Shown one piece after another: positions 43,266 to 53,648 of a DNA stretch of 64,000 bases. Below the pieces are notes generated by a model that was not told where the DNA came from, did not search any database, and was given only the letters and a program-made list of their open reading frames with translations. A program made the translations under genes and the position numbers. Every line of letters begins with the position of its first letter. Within the stretch, counting starts at the first letter, position 1. The stretch is from Lindgomyces ingoldianus (lineage: Eukaryota > Ascomycota > Dothideomycetes > Pleosporales > Lindgomycetaceae): the NCBI RefSeq assembly GCF_010093535.1, contig NW_022985191.1, positions 124,001 to 188,000 of the forward strand, read 5' to 3'.

Positions 43266-45678
43266 TTCATCGCGTAAGATCCCTTTTCTGTGAAGGTGAC
43301 ACGAAGCATATTTCTTTTCCCTTCTCCTGCGGACATTTAAGATTTGGCTACTACCAGATTCAGTACTTTTGTTTCTCTTATGTCAGAGTTCGTTGGATAC
43401 CATATGTCAGCGTACACAATCGCATCACTGCACAAAGGTTTGGTCTTATCTTTGCGGAGTTGGATACCCAATTTTTCTTTCTTTGTTTCCGCAGTCATTC
43501 TCTCCTCGGCTGGACTATGTAGAGTTTCTTAGCACGGTTGTAATTATCTGGATGGTTTCAAGGTTAAAAAGAATGTCGATACCCTTCTTTGTCCCAAAAT
43601 TACTTTACCATTTTATTACTTCTGTCATCGCCTATCTCAATGTCATTCTTCTACCTTATGGCGGTGATGCTAAGGGTACATTTTCATTGTAATAATGAGT
43701 CTATACAGAGTATACTACTGTATGAGTCGAGAGGTGGTTCTTGCAAGGACATTGTATGGTCATAGTGACTCCCTATGTTTCACCACTTTGTCACCACCCA
43801 CACCTTGAACCACGGATGATTGTGACAACAGGCAAACTTTAATCACTCCTTTCTTATAAACCTACCTTGCATTCCGGCCGACTTTGTTCCCACAACTAGG
43901 ATACATCAACACTCACTATCGATAAACACACAACCAACTCAGGCTACACGGAAACGAAATCACGATTCACCTTAGAATAGCTTGGCGCACAGCTACACAT
44001 TCACGATGATGCACCTGTCAGCTAGACTCGCAACCCTCTTGCACCCCCCGGGGTCTGTTCAATACATTCGTCATGCTAGACCCATCGCTTTCAGATCGAC
44101 CATACGGGAGCTAAATCTCCTCCTGGTCTCAGACGCGCTTCACAATGCTAGCAACTCCCAGCCCCTGAGACCGCTACAATTTTCTTTCGCAGCTCGCCTC
44201 CCGCCCAATCCAATGGCTATGCTAGACAAACAGCCACTGCTGCAAACATGCTAGAACCTCACTTCTTTCTCCTAATATCAGAAACCCTTCACCATCGAAA
44301 ACGCCAAGTCCGCAGGGTCACCCACTCAGGGAATGATAACGCTAGTTCCATCTACAAAGACTACCACTACTGCAATGATGAAAGTCTCCAGACCATGGGT
44401 GTACTCCCTCTCTACATTCCTGCAGCTAAAATCTGGAACGACAGACTATGCGATGAATGGATGTGGCCAAGAAGGCGACGCGAAGCCCCTCAGCGTGCTT
44501 CAAGCAATTCTATGCAGAGCTCCGGACCCTGACACCTATCACTATGGTGGGGAGTTTCTAAGGAGTTTTAAGGTTGTGAAGGCGATATAGATGGCGGTTC
44601 ATGAGGTCAAGGTTACACAAGCAATCACCCATGGGATGAATGGGCTGAGAGAGGTCTCCGATAGATCTATGGTGGTGGTTAGATAAATCAAGGAGAGGGT
44701 GGTCGTTCAGTCAAAAGGGGTGAAGGAGGAGGCTGTGGAGAAGGTGGATGAGAAGCCCGCCCGCAGTTGTCTTCTGGATCTTCCCCAGGGCGAATGCTAG
44801 GGATCGATTGTAATGGCGAATTAAGTGTCATGCAGTGGGTAAGACTTGACAGAGTGAGTGTGTTAGAGGGAAGTAGGAAGGGGGTGGCTCCTGCTATTTT
44901 GAAATAGACAGCAAGGAAAGCTTTGAACACGGGAAATGTATAGTGTGGATTTAGTCTTCTTTACTGTTGAGTATAATTGTAAAGGATATTTCAAAAGACG
45001 ATTGTAATATTGCATGTAGGCGGAATGCCCTAGAATGTAGGGTTAGTCCTTCACGGTAAGGATCTAATTTAATAGATAGGATATAAAAGTAGTGAAAAAG
45101 TTACCCCCCAAGGGGAAAGACCAGAAGAGACCCCTTTAAGATGGTTGGATTCCGAGAAGGCTGTGCCGCATCGTATTTGTCCAAGGTTCTTGTTGCCTTT
45201 CCGTCTCATCATGCTATTGGTCAGCCCCACTACGTATTGTCGCAGGTTCTCTCACAATACACCATCACTTCAGCCAAAAGATTTATCACTTCTCAAATTC
45301 CTTCACTCCCATAGCTTTCGCGACTGCCTTCAGTTTCAGGATCTATACCAATAGAGGATATTCACGGGTAGTATTCGCATCAGCCTTGCCTATGGACATC
45401 GCTTCAATGAGGCTCTCCGTCACTTAGCCTTGCCTTACCCTTCATTCATGACTGCCTAGTCACCCATCCCAAGATTTGTACAAAGCATCTGGACACTTTC
45501 AAACTTAGGCCATCGCATCACCGCTACTTAAAGGACATTAACTTGCCCCATCTCTTTCCCTGTAACTTTCCGCACCTCTTTCTCACAACCACAAACTCCC
45601 TCACAAAACTAGGCTCAATAGCTAATTTCAAGCCTTGCGGACTAAATCCCCAACGAGCTCTGTTATAGGACCGCAGAT
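43266..45678. other. Intergenic, 2.4 kb, one weak ORF
   Basis: No gene is supported. A plus-strand frame ending at 44590 reads about 100 codons of plausible protein from about 44281 (KPFTIENAKSAG, later TYHYGGEFLRSFKVV). It could be a last exon, but no convincing upstream exon was found. From about 43850 onward, CT/AC-rich sequence without long frames leads to the E2 gene. Confidence 0.35.
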
Positions 45679-48291
45679 ATGGCCTACTACGGAAACCTAC
45701 GAGACACTGTTCGTGTAGAAGATGATGAAGCCAGCCTGCGGTTAGCCTTGCAGCTGCATGAAGAGATGAATGGTGATATAGCGCTTCCGGTTACGAAGAC
45801 GGCTCCGAAGTCTTTTGTGACTATTGTTCCACACGGCGACGACTGTGATGCCGACTTAGCCTACGCTATGCAACTCAGCGCAGAATTGAATGGCGGCCAA
45901 GCATCTGCTACTTTGCAAACCTTCGAGCCACCAAACTATGGTCCACCGCTAGATTCTCCGGGTTTTTCCTCAACATCTAATGCGTCCATTCGGGGGGTTG
46001 CTGGCTACGAAGGCGGAAAGCTCCACCCATATCATGATGAACATCGCTCAAACTCGACTTCGACTTCTAGGACCTTCACTACGTTCAATGAATTCGCTTC
46101 CCATGTGCGGACTAGAAAATGTGCTCTTTGTAACACGAAGTTAATTAATGGTCAACAAGATATTGAGGAGTTATTTAAGAGTTGGTTGAATGGGAAGAGT
46201 AAGTTGGCTTGCTCACATTTCTCACATTCTAATAAGGACTACAGGTGCTGCATCTTCCAGGGTTAAATGCAAACGCTGCTCAACATCCACGTGCGTTGGA
46301 TGCAACTCAAAGCCGTCCGGCAAGAACTTTCCTACTCAAACGAACGTCCAGGGCACCCAGCTGAGTTGGTGTTGCAGCCATGGCCGCCTTTTCCTCGTCT
46401 GGGTAACTCTTTGCGGAATGGACCAGCAATACTGCAGCGAGAAGCTACGGGAGGCTGCTAAGACCGGAACTCGTCGTGTTGGTTCCTCTTCCTATAGTCA
46501 CCATGATACTGGCATTGGCTATGGTGGTGGTCGTCCAGGGGAGGACCTAGCCTACGCCAACTCGATGAAGCCCATAATGTATACTAGTGGTCCCGGTCAT
46601 CAATTTCTCCAACCCAAGCCTGCTCAGGATGCTGGTAAGATGAAGGCTCAAAATGCCCAGCAAGTTTCCGATAGCTTCATTCATATGGTCCTTGGATTCC
46701 TTGTGGAGCTTCTGCCATCGCTAGATAGACAATCTAGCTTCGATATGGACCCTCCTGAGGCGGTAGTATCGATGCTGCTCAATAGCAAGATCTTGAACAA
46801 GGCCGCTGAGCTCCTCCGTAACGACTCACTTGAGGATGCGACCAAACGGAAGGATCTCTATCAAGCGCTGCTGAACTTTCTCCGAGCAATTGGAAACCAT
46901 CATGTAACGGCCAGCAAGACGATGTTTAGCGAAAGAGTGCTGCGCCCTGACACTGTCAACCTTCTTACTCTCTCATTTGGAGGAAATCCCGGTAGTGGAA
47001 AGGCAAAGGAGGATACGTCTTCATCCCTTGGAGACTGCCTCCGAAACCTCAATCTCCAGAGCAACATGATGTTGCAAGGCGCCCAGCTCAACGAGAAAGA
47101 GTTCCGCAACCAAGAAGGCCAAGATATGCTCTGGCTCTGTCGTCAAGTCTCCGATCTTTCGGAATATCTGCTCGTAAATACGAAAGCAGGTAGCGGCGCA
47201 GTTTCGAAGAACCAAGAGGCCGAGAATATCAACCATTGCATCGTGGAAGTGCCAGACCAGCAAATATTTGCCAATTATCACTATGCAGCCACCGCTCGCG
47301 CAATTACACAGTCTCCCCCAGGAAGAATGAAGCGACTGATTACGGAGATCACAACGTTGACGACGGGGCTCCCACCGGGTATCTTTGTCAAGTATGCGGC
47401 GTCCCGACTAGATGTAATGGTGAGTTAGATCAAAATGCTTACAGTGCCAAATCATAGCTAACTGATGACAGAAAATCATCATTGTCGGTCCGGTCGGAAC
47501 ACCTTACGAGAATGGTCTCTTCGAATTCGACCTACTCTGCACGGGAAACTTCCCCTTTGAGTCCCCGAAGGTAACCTTCAGGACCACAGGTGGTGGGACA
47601 GTGTGTTTCAACCCTAATCTCTATGCGGATGGTAAAGGTTGGCCATATCATTCCTTTGAAGCTTTCTGTATCGTTCACTAACCGATACTCAGTCTGCCTC
47701 TCTCTCCTTGGAACCTGGCAAGGGGAGCCATGGCGTCCCGCGCAGTCAACCATTCTCCAAGTCTTGGTCTCGATCCAAGCAATGATTCTATGCGATGAGC
47801 CGTACTGTAACGAGCCTTCAAATGAGACGTATCGAGGCCGCCCAGAATCGAAGGCATTCAACAAGACGATAGAAGGGTTCACAGTACGCTACGCCATAAT
47901 GGACTGGCTCCAAAGCGCCCATCCTGTGTGGAACGATGTCGTAGCCTCGCATTTCAAGAAGAACGCACAGGCCATCCTCCAGACAGTCTTGCGGTGGGAG
48001 CAGCATGGCCTTGGGGTCCATCCTCCACGTGGTTGGGTAGGAATGGTTGGACCTGGGCAGGGGAAAGCACGGGCTGAGGTCGTTTCAACCTTGCGGCCGC
48101 AGCTGGAGATGCTCTTGCAGAAGTTTGGCGCAAACCCGGTTGCGGGACACACCGCAAGCCCGAAAGCTCTTAGCCCAAGTCACGGTGGCAATAGACACCC
48201 TCCGGGATATGGATCGCAATCCCCAGGTCGCGGTGGATATGGTCTAGGTAGTTTTGGAGGCAGACACGGTATGCCTGGTGGCTATTACTGA
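45679..48291 (+). CDS. BIRC6-like ubiquitin-conjugating enzyme with UIM-like and Cys-rich N-terminus, 819 aa
   Basis: This is a large E2 that would carry ubiquitin (or a relative) on a cysteine. Four exons: 45679-46198, 46245-47419, 47472-47637 and 47693-48291. Two UIM-like helices lie at the N-terminus ([15 protein letters not shown] about 17-30; [14 protein letters not shown] about 57-70). A zinc-type cluster follows: CALC at 148-151, CKRC at 182-185 and CVGC at 190-193. A helical middle region is followed by the UBC fold (about 545-720): [28 protein letters not shown], then [17 protein letters not shown] with active cysteine C622. This is the UBC subtype of BIRC6/Apollon and UBE2O. The C-terminus is Gly/Ser-rich. 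The third intron splits the codon just before the catalytic cysteine and uses an unusual GTTGGC donor. Similar fungal proteins exist, but I know of no characterised one. Confidence 0.85.
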
Positions 48292-48862
48292 TCGCAACAC
48301 ATTCATCGGTTGCTCGCTGGAGATTGATGCAATGTTGCACACAAGAATGATGGAGGGGAAAGATATGATCTGGGCACTGGCAATCTCTTAACGTAAACGA
48401 TACTGGGCAGGAGTTTTCTTGAGCACATGCGAATTTTATTCACTTTTCCAGGCTTAATATTTTGGAAGCTGAGCTCTAGAGTGCATTTGAGTAATGAATT
48501 CCAGGGGTTGAGTCAAGGTCACGTCGGCTTCAACCTTAATATGCCGAAGTCATGTTGTGACGGCTTCGTTTAGTATAGATACAAGGAATGTGAACAATGT
48601 TGTCAGTGTGAGGTTTGAAACGATGTTCACCTAAAGTTCTCGAGCTTGAAATGTGGTACCGTCACGTGACGATGTTTACGGGCCTTGTTTCTCCGAACTC
48701 CGGAGTCATCACTGTAATCACCACAGAGCCTCATCAACTGCTCCCCTCCATCGCTTCGCTGTACCAACAACTCCACCTTTCTCTAACCCTTCTTCCTCTC
48801 TACTTCTCATACCCGTGGCTTCCTCTGTGACTTTGCAACCTGCACAATATACAAGCGCCACC
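48292..48862. other. Intergenic, RPN5 promoter
   Basis: 571 bp between two plus-strand genes. No gene is seen. A TATA-free, CT-rich leader precedes the RPN5 start. Confidence 0.45.
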
Positions 48863-50549
48863 ATGTCAAGCGCGCAAGTGCTGAAGGCCGACAAGGACTT
48901 CACTAAAGAGGTCGATAAGCTTCTACCAGAAGCCCAACAGCTTGCAAATGTATCTCGCTCAACACTCCATCCAGTGCTAGAGCTAACGAGATGATAGCAA
49001 GGCAATGCTCAAGCCGCGATCGAGAAGTTACTTCTGCTCGAGAAGCAGACCCGCCAGGTTCGCCAATACAGCGTGCTCGCCGCCTTCTAGCTTCACTGAC
49101 GTGCCTAGGCCTCTGATCTAGCGTCTACGTCTCGAATCCTCGTCGCCATATGCACAATAGCTAAGGAAGCCGAAGATTGGAGCTTGCTGAACGAGCAGGT
49201 GCTGTTACTGTCTAAGAAGCATGGACAGCTCAAGCAGGCCACCACCAAGATGGTACAAGTGGTGATGGGCTTCTTGGATGGTACACCGAGTCTCGAGACA
49301 AAGCTCTCTGTAATCGAGACCTTGCGGACGGTCACCGAGGGCAAGGTGAGTAGCGTGGGTCCCCATGATACGTCTAATGCTGACAATGTTCACAGATCTT
49401 TGTAGAAGTCGAGAGAGCCCGCATCACCCGAATATTATCCAACATCAAGAAGGAACAAGGTGACATCACCGCAGCTACAGATATCCTGTGCGAGCTTCAG
49501 GTGGAGACGTTTGGTTCTATGACACGCCGAGAGAAGACGGAGTTTATTCTACAGCAGGTGGCGCTCTGCATAGAGAAGGGCGACTGGACACAGGCTGGTA
49601 TTCTTAGCAGGAAAATCAGCACGCGGTACTTCACACGGAAGCCGAAGAAGACTCCCGAGCAGCTAGAGAAGGAGAAGAAGGAACGCGAAGAGAAGGAGAA
49701 GAACAGAAGCGCTGATGACCCACCAGTGGAGCCAGAAGACGATGTCACGGATCTTAAGCTTCGGTACTATGAGCAGCAGATCACACTAGCCAAGCATGAG
49801 GATAAGTATCTTAATGTTTGCAAGCATTACCGGCAGGTACTCGATACGGAAGCGGTTGAGGAGGACCCAAAGAAACTCCGCGCGGTAAGTCTATTCGACA
49901 GCACGTTGTTGTTTAACAACTAATGAGCTTCCAGATCCTCCAGCGAGTCATCTACTTCGTCATCCTCGCCCCATACGACAATGAGCAGTCTGATCTCATC
50001 CACCGCATCCAGAGAGACTCCCGAAATTCCGTGATCCCGCAAGATGCGCAGTTAGTCAAGCTGTTCACCGTCCCCGAACTTATGAGGTGGCCTATGGTTG
50101 CTAAGCAGTTTGGTCCTCACTTGACGGAAACCGATGTCTTCGATGCGGAGAAGGACGATTCGGACGACCCGAAGGCACACCAGCGATGGCAGGACCTACG
50201 AAAGCGGGTCATTGAGCACAACGTTCGTGTCGTCGCCAAGTACTATACTCGGATTCAGATCCCGCGGCTTACACAGCTTCTTGACCTTACCGAGGATGAG
50301 ACGGAAAAGTACATTAGCGAGTTGGTCACGGCAAAGACCATCCACGCTAAGATCGATCGACCGGCCCGTATCGTGAGCTTTGCTAAGCCCAGAGATGCTG
50401 ATGATGTGTTGAATGAGTGGAGTGGGAACATGAAGAGCTTATTAGGACTGTTAGAGCGGATTGATCATCTCATCACTAAGGAGGAGATGATGGCGCGGAT
50501 ACAAGCCCCCACGAAGGCAGAGAAGGGCAAGACAACTAAAGCAAAATAA
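48863..50549 (+). CDS. RPN5: 26S proteasome lid subunit Rpn5 (PSMD12), 495 aa
   Basis: This is a structural PCI subunit of the 19S regulatory lid, which docks the lid to the base and core. Five exons: 48863-48949, 48998-49057, 49109-49345, 49396-49884 and 49935-50549, all GT-AG and phase 0. The start lies in a perfect GCCACCATG context. Helical-repeat sequence (EKLLLLEKQTRQ, ILVAICTIAKEAEDWSLLNE, IRTVTEGK-like turn) leads to ITRILSNIKKEQGDI, TFGSMTRREKTEFILQQVAL and the conserved ISTRYF. The PCI domain follows with VIYFVILAPYDNEQSDLIHR, LFTVPELMRWP and the winged-helix VKY-like segment RIQIPRLTQLLDL. The protein ends in a Lys-rich tail. Length matches the family. It belongs to the same structural class as CSN subunits; CSN2 (an Rpn6 paralogue) lies 10 kb to the right. 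Confidence 0.96.
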
Positions 50550-50741
50550 GGGAGAGGAGGCATGCATTGATACACAAGGAAAGCCTCGGATAGTCTAGAC
50601 ATAAGGCTTCTATAGCTTGGGCTCGTCGCATCATATGCGCGATGTAATATAGACGTCTAACGATGTCTCGTCCATCTAGGTGCCGTATCCGATCTATGAT
50701 CAACGCCATACTTCCAGGTAATGCTTCTACGATCAGAAAAA

Positions 50742-51593
50742 TCAGAACGGGACATCCATATCCTCGACACTCTCCTCCTTTTTCCCGTCTCCCTCGAAAG
50801 AGTGCAGTGCCTCCTTCATGAAGCCTATTAAGACGCTGACGTAGGCTTTCTGACTACTTGGTAGGAAGTGACCTCCCGGGTGATAGACAACCCGGCCGTC
50901 GCTGCTTTCGCATGCGTTTGCCAAGGCCAGACTTCTCGCCTCCTCCACAATAGCGTCCAATGATCCCAGGAAGTGTAGCATGGGCGTCTTGATTTTCGGC
51001 TCATAGAATCCTTTATACAAGTCCATGCCCCGGGCAGCAAACCCAGAGTAGCTGACGGCGAACTTGAGCGGTGGATGTATCGCCTCCTCGACATATCCCG
51101 TGTCAGCTTCGAAAGACTCCGGATACCTCATGCCGCCTTTCGGATACACGGCCTCGAAGCCTTGTCTCCGCCCAGGTTCGAGAAGTGAAGCTACCATAGC
51201 CGCGCATGCCCCGCCTTGTGAGAAACCCACGACGCCATCGAAGGGCCCCTCGGATTTCAGTATCGATGCAATGTGCTCCAGACCTCGCTCTATTCCCTCA
51301 TATGTGTAGGGTTCCTTCTCGCCCTTTCGTCTCCACCACGCCCAGGCATCGGTCTCTTCAGCGTCGCCGGCCGATCCGCCATTCGCCGACGAAGCTGCAG
51401 CGAATGGGACGTCTGTGGGAGCTAACCGTATCGGCGCGGTGGGGTAGTGCAGTGTGATGCCGGCCGGAAAGGCCTTTTGGAGGTTCTTTTCCAGAGCGCG
51501 GGTTTTGGCGTGGAACAGCGGTCCCGATTGTGTGAAGCCATGCAGCATGAGGACTTTGATGGGTGTGGAGGGCGGGGGGGCTTGTGAGACCAT
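50742..51593 (-). CDS. FSH1-family serine hydrolase, 283 aa
   Basis: This alpha/beta hydrolase of the FSH1 (DUF341) family acts as an esterase or thioesterase; substrate unknown. Single exon. The start at 51593 (MVSQAPPPSTP) was chosen because the conserved first strand IKVLMLHGFTQSG begins at about residue 12. The open frame runs on to 51812, but its upstream part has no family similarity. Nucleophile elbow GFSQGG gives S125; the acid is in FLGSLDAIV (D213) and the histidine in YHPGGHFLP (H242). An Ala/Ser/Gly-rich insert before DAWAWWRRK is somewhat longer than in yeast FSH1. There is no signal peptide. It is divergent from IPI3, with only 281 bp between the two ATGs, so the two genes share a promoter region. 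Confidence 0.88.
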   Translation of the reverse strand: MVSQAPPPSTPIKVLMLHGFTQSGPLFHAKTRALEKNLQKAFPAGITLHYPTAPIRLAPTDVPFAAASSANGGSAGDAEETDAWAWWRRKGEKEPYTYEGIERGLEHIASILKSEGPFDGVVGFSQGGACAAMVASLLEPGRRQGFEAVYPKGGMRYPESFEADTGYVEEAIHPPLKFAVSYSGFAARGMDLYKGFYEPKIKTPMLHFLGSLDAIVEEARSLALANACESSDGRVVYHPGGHFLPSSQKAYVSVLIGFMKEALHSFEGDGKKEESVEDMDVPF

Positions 51594-51874
51594 GATGCGG
51601 TGGGGGAGGAGCGTGTAGAGGTTTGTTGGGTGGATATTCTGGGGGAGGGAAGGCATGCAGCGTAGGAACGCTCTCGGGATAGTGACATGCTTTAATTGGA
51701 ACGGGTTTCGGAACGGCAGACGCCAAGGGTGTTGGTTCGGGATGACACCGTGCCGACGCTTCGGGCCGTGCTTGCAGATGCCGAGATGCAACTCCAAAAA
51801 AATTATCGACAAGCTCCAAGCTCAAGTGCCCCCTCCGAGCTCGAATGTAACCTCCCCGTGCACTTTTCTCTGCG
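51594..51874. promoter_or_regulatory. Compact divergent promoter (FSH1-like / IPI3)
   Basis: 281 bp between opposite ATGs; both transcripts must start here, so their leaders are short or overlap. No specific factor site was recognised. Confidence 0.55.
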
Positions 51875-53648
51875 ATGCTTACCGAACAGTTCATCGCATC
51901 CATATCTGCGTCAACCAAACCGAATGCTGGTGTCACGAAAGATGCAGGCATTTTCTTCCACGAATTCCAGCCATTGCCCGCACAGCGATATGTCTTCAAG
52001 AAGAGCGCAACGCCGCCAAACTGCCTTGCCGTGAGCAGGTCGCATATTTTCGCAGCGCAGGCCGAGAAAGCAGTGGTCCATATCTATAGCAGGGAGAAGG
52101 GGAATCAGGAGGCTATCGTGCCCTTCCAGGAGAGGATACGGAGTATTGCGTTGGCGTCAAAAGATACGGCGCTGCTGCTGGGGATGGAGAGTGGGCGGAT
52201 ATTGGCATGGGAGGTCAGTAACATAGCCCTGCATGACTCCATTGTGGCGAGGTTTCTGACTTGGAGAGTAGATATGCTCAGGGCGCCTAGTATCCACCTC
52301 AACCTCGCATCTCCAGCCCGTTACAGCCATCGTAGTAGACCCGGCCTCTAATTTCTTTCTTTCCGGTTCTTCGGATTCTATGATTCATGTCTGGAATCTA
52401 CCTTCAATTCTGTCTTTCTCCCCAGACGCATCGCGCGCCCCTATACGCACACTCTCTTCTCACCGCAGTCCCATCACAGGGCTGACATGCGGACACAGCC
52501 ACAGCACTGCTAATCTTGCCATCTCAATCTCTCAGGACAAGTCTGCAATAGTATGGGATTATCACAATGGGCAAGCGCTGCGAACGTACCTCCTCCCTGC
52601 GTCTCCAATGGCTGTGACGCTAGACCCTGCAGATCGTGCTATTTATGTAGCGTACGAAGACGGCAGTTTGCAGACCATATCTTTCTATGACGAGGTTCAG
52701 CAGTCGACGCCAACTGATCTCCTCCGCGACTCATCCTCATTACATCGGCCCATACAACCTTCTCCGAAGACGAGGTTTAACGCTGAATCCCAGAAACTTG
52801 GCGGTGCGTTGAGCTTAAGCTTGTGCTGGGATGGCACGACACTCATTTCCGGGCACTCAAGTGGCAAGATGGCAGTTTGGGACCTCGCAAAGGGCAACTA
52901 TATATCCACGATAGCCAGCCTTCCAGGGCCTGTGACGAATTTGCAATTCCTGCCTCCGACTGGTTTCCCCAATGCATCGGAACCAAAATGTAAGATCCAC
53001 ACAGTTGTAAAACCAAGACAGGATTTGGGAGCGGTCAATGGTGGAAGCGGACTCGTCCCTGCCAATTATACATTGAACATGCAGTTCACAGGACGGTTGT
53101 CAATACCAAACATTTCGGCAGCGGAATCGAGAAGATCTGAGAAGACTGGGTTTGAAGAGGCATTAAACCATCCCAGCTTCCCCACTCATATGCTAGAAGA
53201 GAGCCTTGCCGAGCTTGAGACTTGGAATTCTCAGCCTAACGGGCACGTCGCTTCCACATCAGACTTTCTCTCATTCTCTTCATTAGATGGGAGTGCGCAA
53301 GATGGGGAGGACGAAGTCAAGGAGCTGAAAAAGCAATTAGCAAGCCTGCAAAGAGTGCAAAAAGTGACGTTTAAGCAATTAGCAGATTTGCGGGAAGAGA
53401 AGCAGTGGTTCACCAGGCGAGAAAAGAGGAGAGCTGTACGAAAAGAGCTCCGAGCAAAGAAGAAATTCGGTCTCCTTAATAACGACGGTGATGGAGATGT
53501 GAAAATGGGTGACGCTAGTAAAGGCAGTGGATCTGAAGACATCGAATCGGGGTCAAGTGAAGTTGACACAGACGACAACGACGAAAATAACTCTGCATCC
53601 TCAAAATCTGGAAGCGGAAGGGAAAGTAGCGGAGATTCTTCGGATTGA
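51875..53648 (+). CDS. IPI3: Pre-rRNA processing protein Ipi3 (WDR18), 571 aa
   Basis: This is the WD40 subunit of the Rix1 complex, which acts in the nucleus on late pre-60S ribosomes and ITS2 processing. Exon 1 is 51875-52213 and exon 2 is 52272-53648. The intron runs to the TAG acceptor at 52269-52271, which gives WE joined to ICSGRLVSTSTSHLQPVTA; earlier AGs break the frame. WD repeats are visible as FFLSGSSDSMIHVWNL, AISISQDKSAIVWDY, AIYVAYEDGSLQTI and TLISGHSSGKMAVWDL. The C-terminus has a coiled-coil segment (EVKELKKQLASLQRVQ), a basic stretch (RREKRRAVRKELRAKKK) and a long acidic/Ser tail. Length is slightly above that of the yeast protein. It starts 281 bp from the divergent FSH1-like gene. 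Confidence 0.92.

Noticed and set aside
44248..44590. Small gene in the gap before the E2
   Set aside because: The reading is plausible over about 100 codons, but no GT donor or ATG-bearing upstream exon fits, and no family is recognised.
51594..51812. Upstream extension of the FSH1-like frame to 51812
   Set aside because: The added 73 residues have no family similarity and would run almost into the divergent IPI3 start; the ATG at 51593 precedes the conserved first strand closely.
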